A stretch of DNA of 64,000 bases from Acetilactobacillus jinshanensis (GTDB taxonomy: Bacteria > Bacillota > Bacilli > Lactobacillales > Lactobacillaceae), in the NCBI RefSeq assembly GCF_004359375.1, contig NZ_CP034726.1, positions 124,001 to 188,000 of the forward strand. Direction: 5' to 3'. The translations under genes were made by a program, and so were the position numbers. The notes beneath the pieces are model-generated. The model worked only from the letters and a program-made list of their open reading frames with translations, ran no database searches and was not told the DNA's origin. Below are positions 56,125 through 64,000 of this stretch, piece after piece. Position 1 is the first letter of the stretch. Every line of letters starts with the position of its first letter.

Positions 56125-56165
56125 CAAAAAAGATCTGATTTTTATACAAATCAGATCTTTTTTAT
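56125..56165. terminator. Bidirectional terminator after the sugar porter
   Basis: AAAAAAGATCTGATTT pairs with AAATCAGATCTTTTTT. It also ends the convergent gene. Confidence 0.9.
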
Positions 56166-56179
56166 TTATATCTTTAACG

Positions 56180-56734
56180 TTATTTCGTACTTGCGAATTT
56201 TTGGTGAAGATAATTTTGAATTGCGCTTTGTTTCTGAGCCGATGTGGATTTTCCATTAGTTATGTTACTGAGTCGTTGAGTAATTGAATTTTCTTCGTTA
56301 ACGTTACTTCGCTGGTAGATGTTGAGGATTCTCTGGCTTTGAGCTTCTGAATAGTGAAGCTTAATTAACCAATGACCCAGTAATTTTTCACCTTGCTTAG
56401 GTGATAACCGGTTGGCGTGTTGATGTTTGATCATCTTATGATGATGAACGGTTGATTTAACATGATGCTTGGGACGAGCTGGTCTTTCAACATGTGAATG
56501 ACTAGCTTGATGCTCCACATTTTGATTATGATGGACACCAATCGCAACGCCACCGATAAATAACACGATCAAGATTGCGACAACGGTAAGCCATAACTTC
56601 CTGGTGAATTTCTGGTACTGTTGCTTCGGGAATTGGCGAGGCGGAATTGGTTTCGGTTTGACCGGCTTTCTTGATTGTGATTTTGCCGATTTATTTTGGT
56701 TTAGGTTATTTAGTAACTGATGGAATTGATCCAC
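56180..56734 (-). CDS. Hypothetical membrane-anchored protein
   Basis: The 184-residue product has a basic, Pro-rich cytoplasmic N-terminus (about residues 15-45), one membrane helix (LWLTVVAILIVLFIGGVAIGV), a His/Lys-rich linker, and a helical external domain from about 110 with LSPKQGEKLLGHWLIKLHYS. Family not recognised. The start is GTG 56734 behind GGAGTCG. Confidence 0.6.
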   Translation of the reverse strand: MDQFHQLLNNLNQNKSAKSQSRKPVKPKPIPPRQFPKQQYQKFTRKLWLTVVAILIVLFIGGVAIGVHHNQNVEHQASHSHVERPARPKHHVKSTVHHHKMIKHQHANRLSPKQGEKLLGHWLIKLHYSEAQSQRILNIYQRSNVNEENSITQRLSNITNGKSTSAQKQSAIQNYLHQKFASTK

Positions 56735-56788
56735 GATTATCGACTCCTGTATGAATTAAAGGTAACAATTCTTATTATAACCGCAAAA

Positions 56789-56835
56789 CAAAAAGCTGAG
56801 TTATTAATTATAGATTAATGACCCAGCTTTTTAGA
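56789..56835 (-). terminator. Terminator of map
   Basis: AAAAAGCTGAGT pairs with ACCCAGCTTTTT around a loop, just past the map stop codon. Confidence 0.65.
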
Positions 56836-56855
56836 TTTTAGATTTAATTTAACGA

Positions 56856-57674
56856 TTAGTCAGCATCTTTAACCCAGTCAGGCATGAACTTCTTATCATA
56901 CTTATGATCCTGGGAAGTTAATAACCATGGACCGTTCTTAGTGATGGCTAAGGTAGCTTCGTATTGAGCGGACTTAGTACCATCAGCACTCATGTAGTAG
57001 GTCCAGTCATCTTTCTTAACGTAATGTTCCTTGATGTGCCAAGTACCACCTAAGATAACCATTGGTTCGATGGTGAAAGTCATGCCAGGTTTGATTAATA
57101 AGCCCTGACCTTTTTCACCATAGGCCGGTACGTTGGGCTTTTCATGAATGGAAGGCTGGATTCCATGACCGATTAATTCTTTAACGTCACCCATGTGGTT
57201 AACGTCTTCGATGTAATGCTGGCAAGCGTAACCAATGTCACCTAAACGGTTACCTGGTTGAGCCTGTTCGATACCTTTATACATGGCATCGTGGCAAACA
57301 GCCATCAAATGTTCAACTTCTTTAGAACACTTACCAACGCCGTAGCACCAGCAAGAATCACTTTCGAAGCCTTTGTAGTTGACACACATGTCAACCTTAA
57401 CGACATCGTCATCTTTAAGCTTTAAGCCTTTTCGCGGAATTCCGTGGGCAACTTCATCGTTGATTGAAATACAGGTGGCGTATTTGTAGCCATCGAAACC
57501 GATCTGGGATGGAAAAGCACCATGATCTCGAATGTAATGGTTAGCGAATTCTTCGATGTCCCAGGTATCGATACCCGGTTTGATTAACTTATGTAAGCCC
57601 TTATGAACGCCGGCTAAAATCTGGCCGGACTTCCACATCATTTTGATTTCACGAGGGGATTTTAACGTAATCAA
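56856..57674 (-). CDS. map: Type I methionine aminopeptidase
   Basis: MetAP removes the initiator methionine from new proteins. The 272-residue product has the metal ligands in place: VKVDMCVNYKGFESDSCW (two Asp), LIGHGIQPSIHE (His), FTIEPM (Glu) and QYEATLAIT (Glu). The start is TTG 57674, behind AAAGGAG. It is a typical cytosolic single-domain enzyme. A near-perfect inverted repeat lies over its promoter. Confidence 0.95.
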   Translation of the reverse strand: MITLKSPREIKMMWKSGQILAGVHKGLHKLIKPGIDTWDIEEFANHYIRDHGAFPSQIGFDGYKYATCISINDEVAHGIPRKGLKLKDDDVVKVDMCVNYKGFESDSCWCYGVGKCSKEVEHLMAVCHDAMYKGIEQAQPGNRLGDIGYACQHYIEDVNHMGDVKELIGHGIQPSIHEKPNVPAYGEKGQGLLIKPGMTFTIEPMVILGGTWHIKEHYVKKDDWTYYMSADGTKSAQYEATLAITKNGPWLLTSQDHKYDKKFMPDWVKDAD

Positions 57675-57725
57675 AATATAAGTCTCCTTTAAAATATATC
57701 TCAGTACTTATTATAACAGGCGTAA

Positions 57726-57746
57726 GGATAAAAATATTGTTTATCC
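57726..57746. repeat. Inverted repeat in the map promoter region
   Basis: GGATAAA (57726-57732) and TTTATCC (57740-57746) are perfect arms around AATATTG. They lie about 20 bases above a minus-strand TATAAT for map. A second stem, CCAAAAA with TTTTTGG (57745-57768), shares its first two bases. It may be an operator or alternative hairpins. Confidence 0.4.
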
Positions 57747-57796
57747 AAAAAAGCGGCTTTCTTTTTGGCTAATTTCAAAAATCCCTAACTAAACTA

Positions 57797-57825
57797 CTGA
57801 CATTTAATCCAATATCGGTTATTCT
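57797..57825 (+). promoter_or_regulatory. Promoter of the DUF915 gene
   Basis: CTGACA and TATTCT lie 17 bases apart, about 55 bases before the start codon. Confidence 0.5.
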
Positions 57826-57880
57826 AGAAAACGAATGTTCGATTTAACGAAATTTATGAAATGATGAAGGAAATGATTTT

Positions 57881-58780
57881 GTGAGTAAATGGTTACAACA
57901 CACCATCGAATTAATCGTCGTCTGTGTCGCCTTAATCGGAGTGGCGGTGTTCTATAACACTCATCAGGTTAGCACCGGTGGTCACACTACCCACCATCAC
58001 TTAAGAACGGCTCGTCAGGTTGCTAGTAGTGACGAAGTTCCGACCCTGTACTTTCATGGCTTGCAGGGGACCGCTCGCTCAACGAACCATTTAATTGATA
58101 CCGCCGCTAGAACCGATGGCCAGCGAGCTATGATCATCAACGTTGACCGAAACGGTCGCTTAGATTGTCGTGGTAGTATTCGTAAAAATATGAAGCACCC
58201 GTTGGTTCAGGTCAATTTCTTGGATAACATGGCACCCGTTAGTCGGCAGGTTCAGTGGGCCCACCAAATTTTGATGCTAATGAAGTCAAAGTATCACATT
58301 AATAAGTACAATGCGATTGCCCATTCGGCCGGTGCAATTACTGTTTTAGAAACTACTGATAGGTATGGTACTCAGAAGAACGTGGCTCACTTGAGTCGTT
58401 TTGCTTCGATTGCCGGGCCGTATGATGGTGTGATTGGGATGAACGATCAACCTAATCAAAACACCATTAATCGTCAGGGAAAACCACAGATTTTTTACCA
58501 CAGTAACCGTTGGTACCCAGGTTATGAGCAGTTGCTAAGAGACAGTCGTCACTTCCCGAAGGGCGTTAAGGTCTTAAATATCTACGGTCGAATTGATCGA
58601 AAGGTCAATGCTGATGGATATGTAACTAACGTGTCCGCTCGATCATTAAAGTATTTGCTTCACGGTCGTGACGTTAGCTATGAAGAAGTCCCGATCTACG
58701 GCCGTTATGCCGAACATAGTTGGTTGCATCACAATTCAGTCGTTGACCGGATCGTAAATCGATTTATTTTTAATAAATAA
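57881..58780 (+). CDS. DUF915 family alpha/beta hydrolase
   Basis: The 299-residue product has an N-terminal membrane anchor or signal (about residues 7-26) and an alpha/beta hydrolase fold. TLYFHGLQGTARS holds the oxyanion region, AIAHSAGA is the nucleophile elbow (Ser about 146), NIYGRIDRKVNADG follows, and the catalytic His lies in YAEHSWLHHN. DUF915 hydrolases of lactobacilli are surface-located esterases of unknown substrate. The start is GTG 57881 behind AAGGAAATG. Confidence 0.85.
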   Translation: MSKWLQHTIELIVVCVALIGVAVFYNTHQVSTGGHTTHHHLRTARQVASSDEVPTLYFHGLQGTARSTNHLIDTAARTDGQRAMIINVDRNGRLDCRGSIRKNMKHPLVQVNFLDNMAPVSRQVQWAHQILMLMKSKYHINKYNAIAHSAGAITVLETTDRYGTQKNVAHLSRFASIAGPYDGVIGMNDQPNQNTINRQGKPQIFYHSNRWYPGYEQLLRDSRHFPKGVKVLNIYGRIDRKVNADGYVTNVSARSLKYLLHGRDVSYEEVPIYGRYAEHSWLHHNSVVDRIVNRFIFNK

Positions 58781-58788
58781 ATGCTACT

Positions 58789-58819
58789 AAGTCGAGCTCA
58801 TTTTGAGCTCGACTTTTTG
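58789..58819 (+). terminator. Terminator after the DUF915 gene
   Basis: AAGTCGAGCTCA pairs with TGAGCTCGACTT, followed by a T run. Confidence 0.88.
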
Positions 58820-58841
58820 TTTGGGCCGAACATGTTCTTTC

Positions 58842-58871
58842 TTTCACATCATTTTTATTTTAGGGTATAAT
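58842..58871 (+). promoter_or_regulatory. Promoter of the second DHA2 pump
   Basis: TTTCAC and a perfect TATAAT are separated by 18 bases. Confidence 0.55.
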
Positions 58872-58919
58872 AACAATCGAACTACTTTATAATGATTATA
58901 AATTAGAAGGTGGAAATAG

Positions 58920-60335
58920 ATGAAAAAGAAAAATGTGGCAATTGATTTAGAAGGCCACAAGTATAACCTGTTAGCCTTTGTACTGGTATTGCTGTTTGGT
59001 AGTTTTACCATGTCAATCAGTCAATCATCCGTTTCAACGGCTTACCCAACGTTGATGAAGTCGTTTGGAATTTCTGGAACGACCGTTCAATGGTTAACGA
59101 CTGGTTTAATGTTAATCATGTGTGTCATGATGCCAGCTAGTCCATGGTTCCTGAACAACATGAAGTTCAAGACGTTGTTCCTGTGGATTTTAGGAATGTT
59201 TGACGTCGGAACGTTGATTATTGTACTAACGCCGAATTTCTGGACAATGATGATTGGTCGAACCTTAGAAGCCCTGGCAATGGGGATTCTGTTCCCGTCA
59301 TTCCAGTCCGTTTTGTTATACATAACACCAAAGAATCAGCGTGGTAGTATCATGGGCCTCGCAGGACTAGTTATGGGATCGGCATTAGCTTGTGGTCCAA
59401 TCGTTTCCGGTGTTATCATGAATTTCACCTCATGGCGAGGCATTTTTATCTTCTTCATGATTATTATCACAGTCATCTTTGTATTATCCTTATTCTTTAT
59501 CAAAGATGTAATGCCACAGAAAAAGAGCCACTTGGATGTCTTATCCGTCATCTATTCCATCGGCTTAATTGGAATTTTATACTTTATCGACCTATTCAAG
59601 AACGGCTTCAGTAACATTAGCGTTTGGAATTATGTTGTCTTAGTCGTTAGTGTAATCATGGTAATTCTATTTGTTTACCGTCAGTTACACATGAAGAAGC
59701 CACTCTTAAACTTACGAGTTATGAAGACCTTTAATTATGACTTAGCCGTTGGTTTAACCTGCTTCTCATACATTGCTTTAATCGTTGTTACGATTATCTT
59801 CCCACTGTACTACCAGAACGTCTTGGGGACATCCAAGTTAGTTTCTGGTTTGGCACTAGTTCCAGGTGCCGTCTTCTTAAGTCTTTTAAACCCATATACT
59901 GGTAAGTTAACTGGTACGATTGGTTTTAAGAAGACCATGTTAATTGGTATGGCAATGATTCTAGTTGGTTGGGGTCTTTTAAGTGTTACCTCTAACTTAG
60001 GCATCGTTGCCATGATGGTCTTAGCAGCCATTATCGAAGGTGGGAACGCCTTTGTTATGATGCCATCGGTTACCATGGGTGCCAATTCCTTACCAAAGGA
60101 CTTAGTATCACACGGAACCGCTTTGATCACCACGATGCGTCAAATCCTTGGTTCAACTGGTGTCGTTGTTGCCATGCTTATCTTAACTAACGTCTCTGGA
60201 GGCAACGTTGCCATGGTATCCCGTTCAGCACTTCGGATGGGTTTCCACGCTACGTTTATCGTCTTCTTCATCATCGAAATTGTTGGTATTATTACCGCCT
60301 TCATGATCAAGAACCCTAGAAAGGCGACTAAATAA
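58920..60335 (+). CDS. DHA2-family MFS transporter
   Basis: The 471-residue product has about 14 helices and DHA2 features: SISQSSVSTAYPTLMKSF in helix 1, TTVQWLTTGLMLIMCVMMP, and PKNQRGSIMGLAGLVMGSALACGP. It is close in layout to the pump at 15.9 kb but without a DUF4811 partner. AGAAGGTGG lies upstream of the ATG. It overlaps a small membrane-protein ORF by one base. The substrate is unknown; multidrug or acid export is typical. Confidence 0.9.
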   Translation: MKKKNVAIDLEGHKYNLLAFVLVLLFGSFTMSISQSSVSTAYPTLMKSFGISGTTVQWLTTGLMLIMCVMMPASPWFLNNMKFKTLFLWILGMFDVGTLIIVLTPNFWTMMIGRTLEALAMGILFPSFQSVLLYITPKNQRGSIMGLAGLVMGSALACGPIVSGVIMNFTSWRGIFIFFMIIITVIFVLSLFFIKDVMPQKKSHLDVLSVIYSIGLIGILYFIDLFKNGFSNISVWNYVVLVVSVIMVILFVYRQLHMKKPLLNLRVMKTFNYDLAVGLTCFSYIALIVVTIIFPLYYQNVLGTSKLVSGLALVPGAVFLSLLNPYTGKLTGTIGFKKTMLIGMAMILVGWGLLSVTSNLGIVAMMVLAAIIEGGNAFVMMPSVTMGANSLPKDLVSHGTALITTMRQILGSTGVVVAMLILTNVSGGNVAMVSRSALRMGFHATFIVFFIIEIVGIITAFMIKNPRKATK

Positions 60336-60499
60336 TGGCTTGTCGTTCAAAATTTTGGACCATTGTCTTCTTCATCTTTTATCTCGTCTTGTTTATTCTA
60401 GTGTTATATCACATGAACATGATTGCCATGATCATGATGGCATTTGGGATGCTGATGGATGCTTTGGTCAGCATGATTTGTGCGTTTAGAAAAAAATAG
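60335..60499 (+). CDS. Small membrane protein, 54 aa, coupled to the DHA2 pump
   Basis: The ATG overlaps the pump stop codon (TAATG). The product has two hydrophobic segments: FWTIVFFIFYLVLFILVLY, then a Met-rich helix (MNMIAMIMMAFGMLMDAL), ending in a basic CAFRKK. No family recognised. Its position parallels that of DUF4811 next to the first pump, so it could be a small accessory subunit; that is inference. Confidence 0.6.
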   Translation: MACRSKFWTIVFFIFYLVLFILVLYHMNMIAMIMMAFGMLMDALVSMICAFRKK

Positions 60500-60517
60500 A
60501 AGTTATTTAGAGTAAAT

Positions 60518-60557
60518 TAAAAGCTCCTTAATTCGTTATGAATTAAGGAGCTTTTGT
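60518..60557. terminator. Bidirectional terminator before pepO
   Basis: AAAAGCTCCTTAATTC pairs with GAATTAAGGAGCTTTT, a 16-bp stem. Confidence 0.9.
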
Positions 60558-60576
60558 TATCTTTTGATTTGATTAA

Positions 60577-62496
60577 TTACCAGATTTTAACTCGTTTTTC
60601 TGGTGCTAGATACATGCCATCACCAGGTTTAATATTAAAGGCTTTATAGAAGTCATCAAGGTTCTTGACCTGGACCTGAACACGAAGTTCACCAGGGGCA
60701 TGAACATCGATTGATAATAGTAACCGTTTATATGCAGTCGTGGCTTTCATTCGCCAGATACGAGCCCAGTTAATGAAGAAGGCTTGTAAATCGGGATGAT
60801 CGGTTGATTTAGCGGCTTCTAAGGCACAACTTAAGCCACCGGCATCGGCGATGTTTTCGGAAACGATTAATTTACCGTTAACTTTCCCACCGGCGTACGG
60901 AATACCATTGAATTCGTCGACCATGGCTTTAGCACGCTTATTGAAGTTGGCTTTATCAGATTTAGTCCACCAGTTATTCATGTTACCGTATTTATCGAAT
61001 TGCGAACCGTTGTTATCAAAAGCATGTGAGATTTCATGAGCCATTACGGCACCAATTCCACCGTAGTTAGCGCTAGCTGACTGCTTAAGGCTATAGAACG
61101 GTGCCTGTAGGATTGCGGCTGGGAAGACGATAATGTTCTTTAACGGGTGGTAATAAGCGTTGACTTCATCGGCTGGCATTTCCCAACGGGTTCGTTTAAC
61201 GGGCTTGTTCCAGTGAGCATACATATCTTTAGTGGCAATCTGGGTAAATTTAATTAGATTACTTAAAATCGTGCCACCGTCAGCGGTCGTAGTGACCTTG
61301 AATTTCTTAAAGAGCGGATCCAAGTGATCGGGATAACCGACCTGTGGAACTAAATTCTCTAACTTTTCGATGGCATGCTGACGGGTTTGTTTAGTTAACC
61401 AGGTGTTGTTAGCTAGACGTTTCTTGTAAACACCGATCATCTTGTGGACCATCTTTAAAACATCGGCTTTAGCTTTTGGACCGAAGTATTTGTGACCGTA
61501 GTACAGACCAACGACCTGGTCAAAGGTACCACTGGCTAAGTAATAAGCCGCTTTCTTCTGACTAACGGCTTTCTTCTGTCCTGATAAAGCACGACCGTAG
61601 ACACTGCCGGTCTGACGGAATTCTTCGGATAGACAGTCGCTGCAGTCCATGACGATGTTAACAATCATCCAGTCCTTCATCATGTTGAAGTTATCTGGAT
61701 TAACGATCTTATCCATCACCTTGTAGTAGGCGGGTTCAACAACGTTGATCTTCTTTGGTACGGTTCCGATCAAAGCTTTGATCTGACTCGTTAAATCAAC
61801 GTACTTGCTATACTTGGCAAAGTGCTCGAAGCTGTCAGGGTGATAAGTATTTTGAACCTTAGCCATCTGTTCGGGACTCATGACGTGTGGTGCAATCATC
61901 TTATCGAACTTCTTGGCGTTGGCCACGATGTCGTCAGCGTCAGGTGCTGAATATCCGGCTAAGATAAGTAATTGCTGATTCATTTTAGTGAAGATTGGCA
62001 TTAGTTTCTTAGCGGCCTTGTTGCCAGGTTTGTAATAGTTTTTATCTGGCAGGAACAGGGCTGGTGCGTAAGCGGATAAGGCGTTAATTTTGGCGTTCTT
62101 CATATCAGAATCAACGTCGAAACCGAATGGTAACGGCATTCCACTCAGTGTCCAGTCTGCTAAGTGGGCGTTAAGATTCTTTAATGATGATAGGCTTTCA
62201 ACCTGATTCAGAATTGGTAATAACGGTTTATCACCGTCATCATCACGTTTCTGAAAGTTCATGGCCATGGCGTAGAATTTCTTGTATTCTGCCATCGGTT
62301 TAGTCTTCGGTTGCATTTTACCGGACAATAATTTATCTGAATCTTTCATTAAGGTTTTATCGATCTGGTCAACCAGGTCACGGAAACCACCGGTAGTGGA
62401 GTGGTCAGCAGGAATTTTGGCATGTTTAAGCCATTCCCCGTTTACGGCCTGGTAAAAATTATCTTTGAGTAGACTTTTGTTTACTTGGTCTGACAT
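60577..62496 (-). CDS. pepO: M13-family endopeptidase PepO
   Basis: PepO is a cytoplasmic zinc endopeptidase of the neprilysin family that cuts oligopeptides, important in lactic acid bacteria for casein peptide use. The 639-residue product has the zinc motif HEISHAF at about residue 485, the third ligand in SENIADAGG about 55 residues on, and the substrate-binding NAYYHPLKNIIVFPAAIL. AAGGAG precedes ATG 62496. The length matches the family. There is no signal peptide. Confidence 0.95.
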   Translation of the reverse strand: MSDQVNKSLLKDNFYQAVNGEWLKHAKIPADHSTTGGFRDLVDQIDKTLMKDSDKLLSGKMQPKTKPMAEYKKFYAMAMNFQKRDDDGDKPLLPILNQVESLSSLKNLNAHLADWTLSGMPLPFGFDVDSDMKNAKINALSAYAPALFLPDKNYYKPGNKAAKKLMPIFTKMNQQLLILAGYSAPDADDIVANAKKFDKMIAPHVMSPEQMAKVQNTYHPDSFEHFAKYSKYVDLTSQIKALIGTVPKKINVVEPAYYKVMDKIVNPDNFNMMKDWMIVNIVMDCSDCLSEEFRQTGSVYGRALSGQKKAVSQKKAAYYLASGTFDQVVGLYYGHKYFGPKAKADVLKMVHKMIGVYKKRLANNTWLTKQTRQHAIEKLENLVPQVGYPDHLDPLFKKFKVTTTADGGTILSNLIKFTQIATKDMYAHWNKPVKRTRWEMPADEVNAYYHPLKNIIVFPAAILQAPFYSLKQSASANYGGIGAVMAHEISHAFDNNGSQFDKYGNMNNWWTKSDKANFNKRAKAMVDEFNGIPYAGGKVNGKLIVSENIADAGGLSCALEAAKSTDHPDLQAFFINWARIWRMKATTAYKRLLLSIDVHAPGELRVQVQVKNLDDFYKAFNIKPGDGMYLAPEKRVKIW

Positions 62497-62630
62497 TGTA
62501 AAGTCTCCTTATTTTAAGTTCAGAATATAGTATACCTTGTTTCTGAAAGCTGTGGTTATTCAAACGTTTACAAAGGGTTTAAAATGAGAACTGATAAATA
62601 ATGATAAGATTTCGAGATGAATTATAGATT

Positions 62631-63743
62631 ATGTTATGGATTAAGAAAATTCCGTGGAAAATGATCCTTGGGATGCTAATCATCGGGATCATTTTTATCT
62701 TTGGAATGATGCATGATGAAGCATTGTATCAGCAACCAATCTTTAAGGTTAATCACGTTCGTGAACTCAGTAGTGATAAGGCAACCGATGAATTTCATAA
62801 TCAGGACCGTCAGACTAATCAGAAGCTGAGCGGAGTCATTATGAACGGTAAACACAAGGGTCATCATTTAAGTATTTCTAATACTTATTCTGAATCCAAC
62901 GCGATGGACCGTGAGTATCACGTTGGTGAAGAAGCCTTTTTGGTGATCCATAAGGACATTGGCCGTTCTACCATCAGAACGTATAAACGGGACGTGCCAG
63001 TTGCGGCATTAACTTACCTCGCAATTTGTTTGCTTTTGATTTTCTTAAGGATCAGTGGCTTAACGGCACTCTTGAGTATCGTGGTCAACATTATATTGTT
63101 TATGCTAGCAGTCGTGATTAACGGTAAAACCGAAGGAACTAAGGTGCTATTACTTTTCGGAGCTTTAGCCGTAGTCTTTTCAGTTGTGACCTTACTGCTA
63201 ATTCTAGGTTTCAGTCGGCAGATGTTAATCACGTTAGCGTCAACGGTCTTCGGGACTTTAGCAGCATTGCTGATCAGTTTGCTCGTTTTTCACCTTACTC
63301 ATGAGCACGGGATCCATTACGAATCCATGCAGTACGTCACCCAGCTGCCGCAGCCGCTATTTTTGGCTGAATCGCTGATTGGATCATTAGGTGCGGTAAT
63401 GGATGAATCAACTGATATTACATCGTCACTATTTGCTTTAGTCCGTGAACAGCCCAAGATTTCTCGTAATCTGATCTTTCTAGCGGGCCGAAACATCGGT
63501 AAATCGATTATGGGTCCGTTGATTAACGTCCTGTTCTTCATTTTCATGGGTAGTGCACTGCCTTTAACGTTGTTGTTCCTAAAGAACGGTAACAGCTGGG
63601 GTTATTCATTTACCATGAACATGTCATTAGGCGTTGTCCAGAGCTTGATCAGTGCAATTGGAATTGTTTTAGCAGTATTGTTATCGAGTTTCTTTGCCAG
63701 TATTTGGATTAAAGGTAACCAGAAAGCTGGTGCCACAGCATGA
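62631..63743 (+). CDS. YibE/F family membrane protein
   Basis: The 370-residue product has an N-terminal helix, an external domain of about 90 residues (KLSGVIMNGKHKGHHLSISNTY), and about seven helices. GAVMDESTDITSSLFALVREQP and GRNIGKSIMGPLINVLFF are typical of YibE/F proteins. The function is unknown; some are linked to transport. Its stop overlaps the next gene in ATGA. The ribosome binding site is weak. A cre-like sequence (TTCAAACGTTTACA, 62559-62572) lies upstream, shared with divergent pepO. Confidence 0.8.
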   Translation: MLWIKKIPWKMILGMLIIGIIFIFGMMHDEALYQQPIFKVNHVRELSSDKATDEFHNQDRQTNQKLSGVIMNGKHKGHHLSISNTYSESNAMDREYHVGEEAFLVIHKDIGRSTIRTYKRDVPVAALTYLAICLLLIFLRISGLTALLSIVVNIILFMLAVVINGKTEGTKVLLLFGALAVVFSVVTLLLILGFSRQMLITLASTVFGTLAALLISLLVFHLTHEHGIHYESMQYVTQLPQPLFLAESLIGSLGAVMDESTDITSSLFALVREQPKISRNLIFLAGRNIGKSIMGPLINVLFFIFMGSALPLTLLFLKNGNSWGYSFTMNMSLGVVQSLISAIGIVLAVLLSSFFASIWIKGNQKAGATA

Positions 63744-64000
63744 GTGTTATCAGTGGATTAGGTTTAGTTCTGTTAGTGTTGATGCTGATTGTTGGTGGTA
63801 AACAGGGGCTGCAATCGTTCTTAAGCTTATTATTTAACTTTGGCTTCTTGTTCTTTGCGATTGTGTTAATTGCCTTTCATCTGCCACCGATCTGGATCAC
63901 AGTGATCACCAGTATCATCGTTTTGTCGCTGACCATTTTCCTGAGTGGCTCGAACGACACCACCAGTAAGATTGCCTTTGAAGCATCGTTATTCGTTTTA
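63740..64000 (+). CDS. YibE/F family membrane protein, second subunit (cut by window edge)
   Basis: ATG 63740 overlaps the previous stop. The 87 visible residues are membrane-spanning (MSVISGLGLVLLVLMLIVGG, then KQGLQSFLSLLFNFGFLFF) and continue past the window. YibE/F proteins occur in such tandem pairs in Firmicutes, so the two probably form one complex. Confidence 0.75.
   Translation, partial: MSVISGLGLVLLVLMLIVGGKQGLQSFLSLLFNFGFLFFAIVLIAFHLPPIWITVITSIIVLSLTIFLSGSNDTTSKIAFEASLFVL

Noticed and set aside
62559-62572. A cre site between pepO and the yibE/F-like gene
   Set aside because: TTCAAACGTTTACA matches cre at only 12 of 14 positions, so it is noted in the gene entry but not called as a feature.

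Overview
The window is chromosomal DNA from a low-GC Gram-positive lactic acid bacterium, most likely of the family Lactobacillaceae. The evidence is the rsmG-parA-parB-DUF951-ychF-DUF1129 gene order, the 16S sequence, DUF4811 next to a DHA2-type MFS pump, a class A sortase, PepO and strong AGGAGG ribosome binding sites. The genus cannot be fixed from the window alone. No insertion sequence, prophage, CRISPR array or conjugative module is visible, so this looks like core chromosome with a family-specific accessory stretch.

Layout: 1-4.3 kb holds a TetR regulator divergent from an MMPL exporter, a small unknown gene and an SGNH hydrolase. 4.4-9.9 kb is the chromosome-partitioning block, led by a phosphopentomutase-like protein that has lost nearly all catalytic residues. 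10-18.2 kb carries azlCD, a phosphoglycerate dehydrogenase homologue behind a putative attenuator, cfa, gpmA and a DHA2 pump with a DUF4811 partner. 18.3-24.3 kb is one complete rRNA operon (16S, tRNA-Ile, tRNA-Ala, 23S, 5S) followed by tRNA-Asn, -Thr, -Tyr and -Gln. 24.3-28.3 kb has a TagA-family glycosyltransferase, nadE, sprT, thrB, tRNA-Leu and tmRNA. 28.3-39.5 kb is rich in surface and secreted proteins (sortase, GH25 lysozyme, CAP-domain protein, an Arg/Asn-rich secreted protein, an SH3-like protein) mixed with small unknown genes. 39.5-64 kb is metabolism and transport: aldo/keto reductase, pncB, mpg, EamA and YczE-type membrane proteins, a GT-C-like membrane protein, TetR with a quinone-reductase-like flavoprotein, thiD/pdxK, RNase H, an acetyltransferase, a BCCT transporter, a 2-hydroxyacid dehydrogenase, a sugar porter behind a cre site, map, DUF915, a second DHA2 pump, pepO and a yibE/F pair cut by the window edge.

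The most unusual theme is translation. The 16S gene carries substitutions at positions that contact mRNA in the decoding site (A1196U and C1397U, E. coli numbering placed by eye), and others that covary to keep helices 29 and 34 paired. The tmRNA is only about 255 nt, with a short tag that reads ANNNQAIAA. All seven tRNAs and the tmRNA lack an encoded CCA. At least three genes appear to start with AUU or AUC behind good Shine-Dalgarno sequences. Other points worth following are two matched inverted pairs of DnaA boxes flanking mpg, a leader-peptide-type attenuator in front of the serA-like gene, and the phosphopentomutase-like pseudoenzyme upstream of rsmG-parAB.
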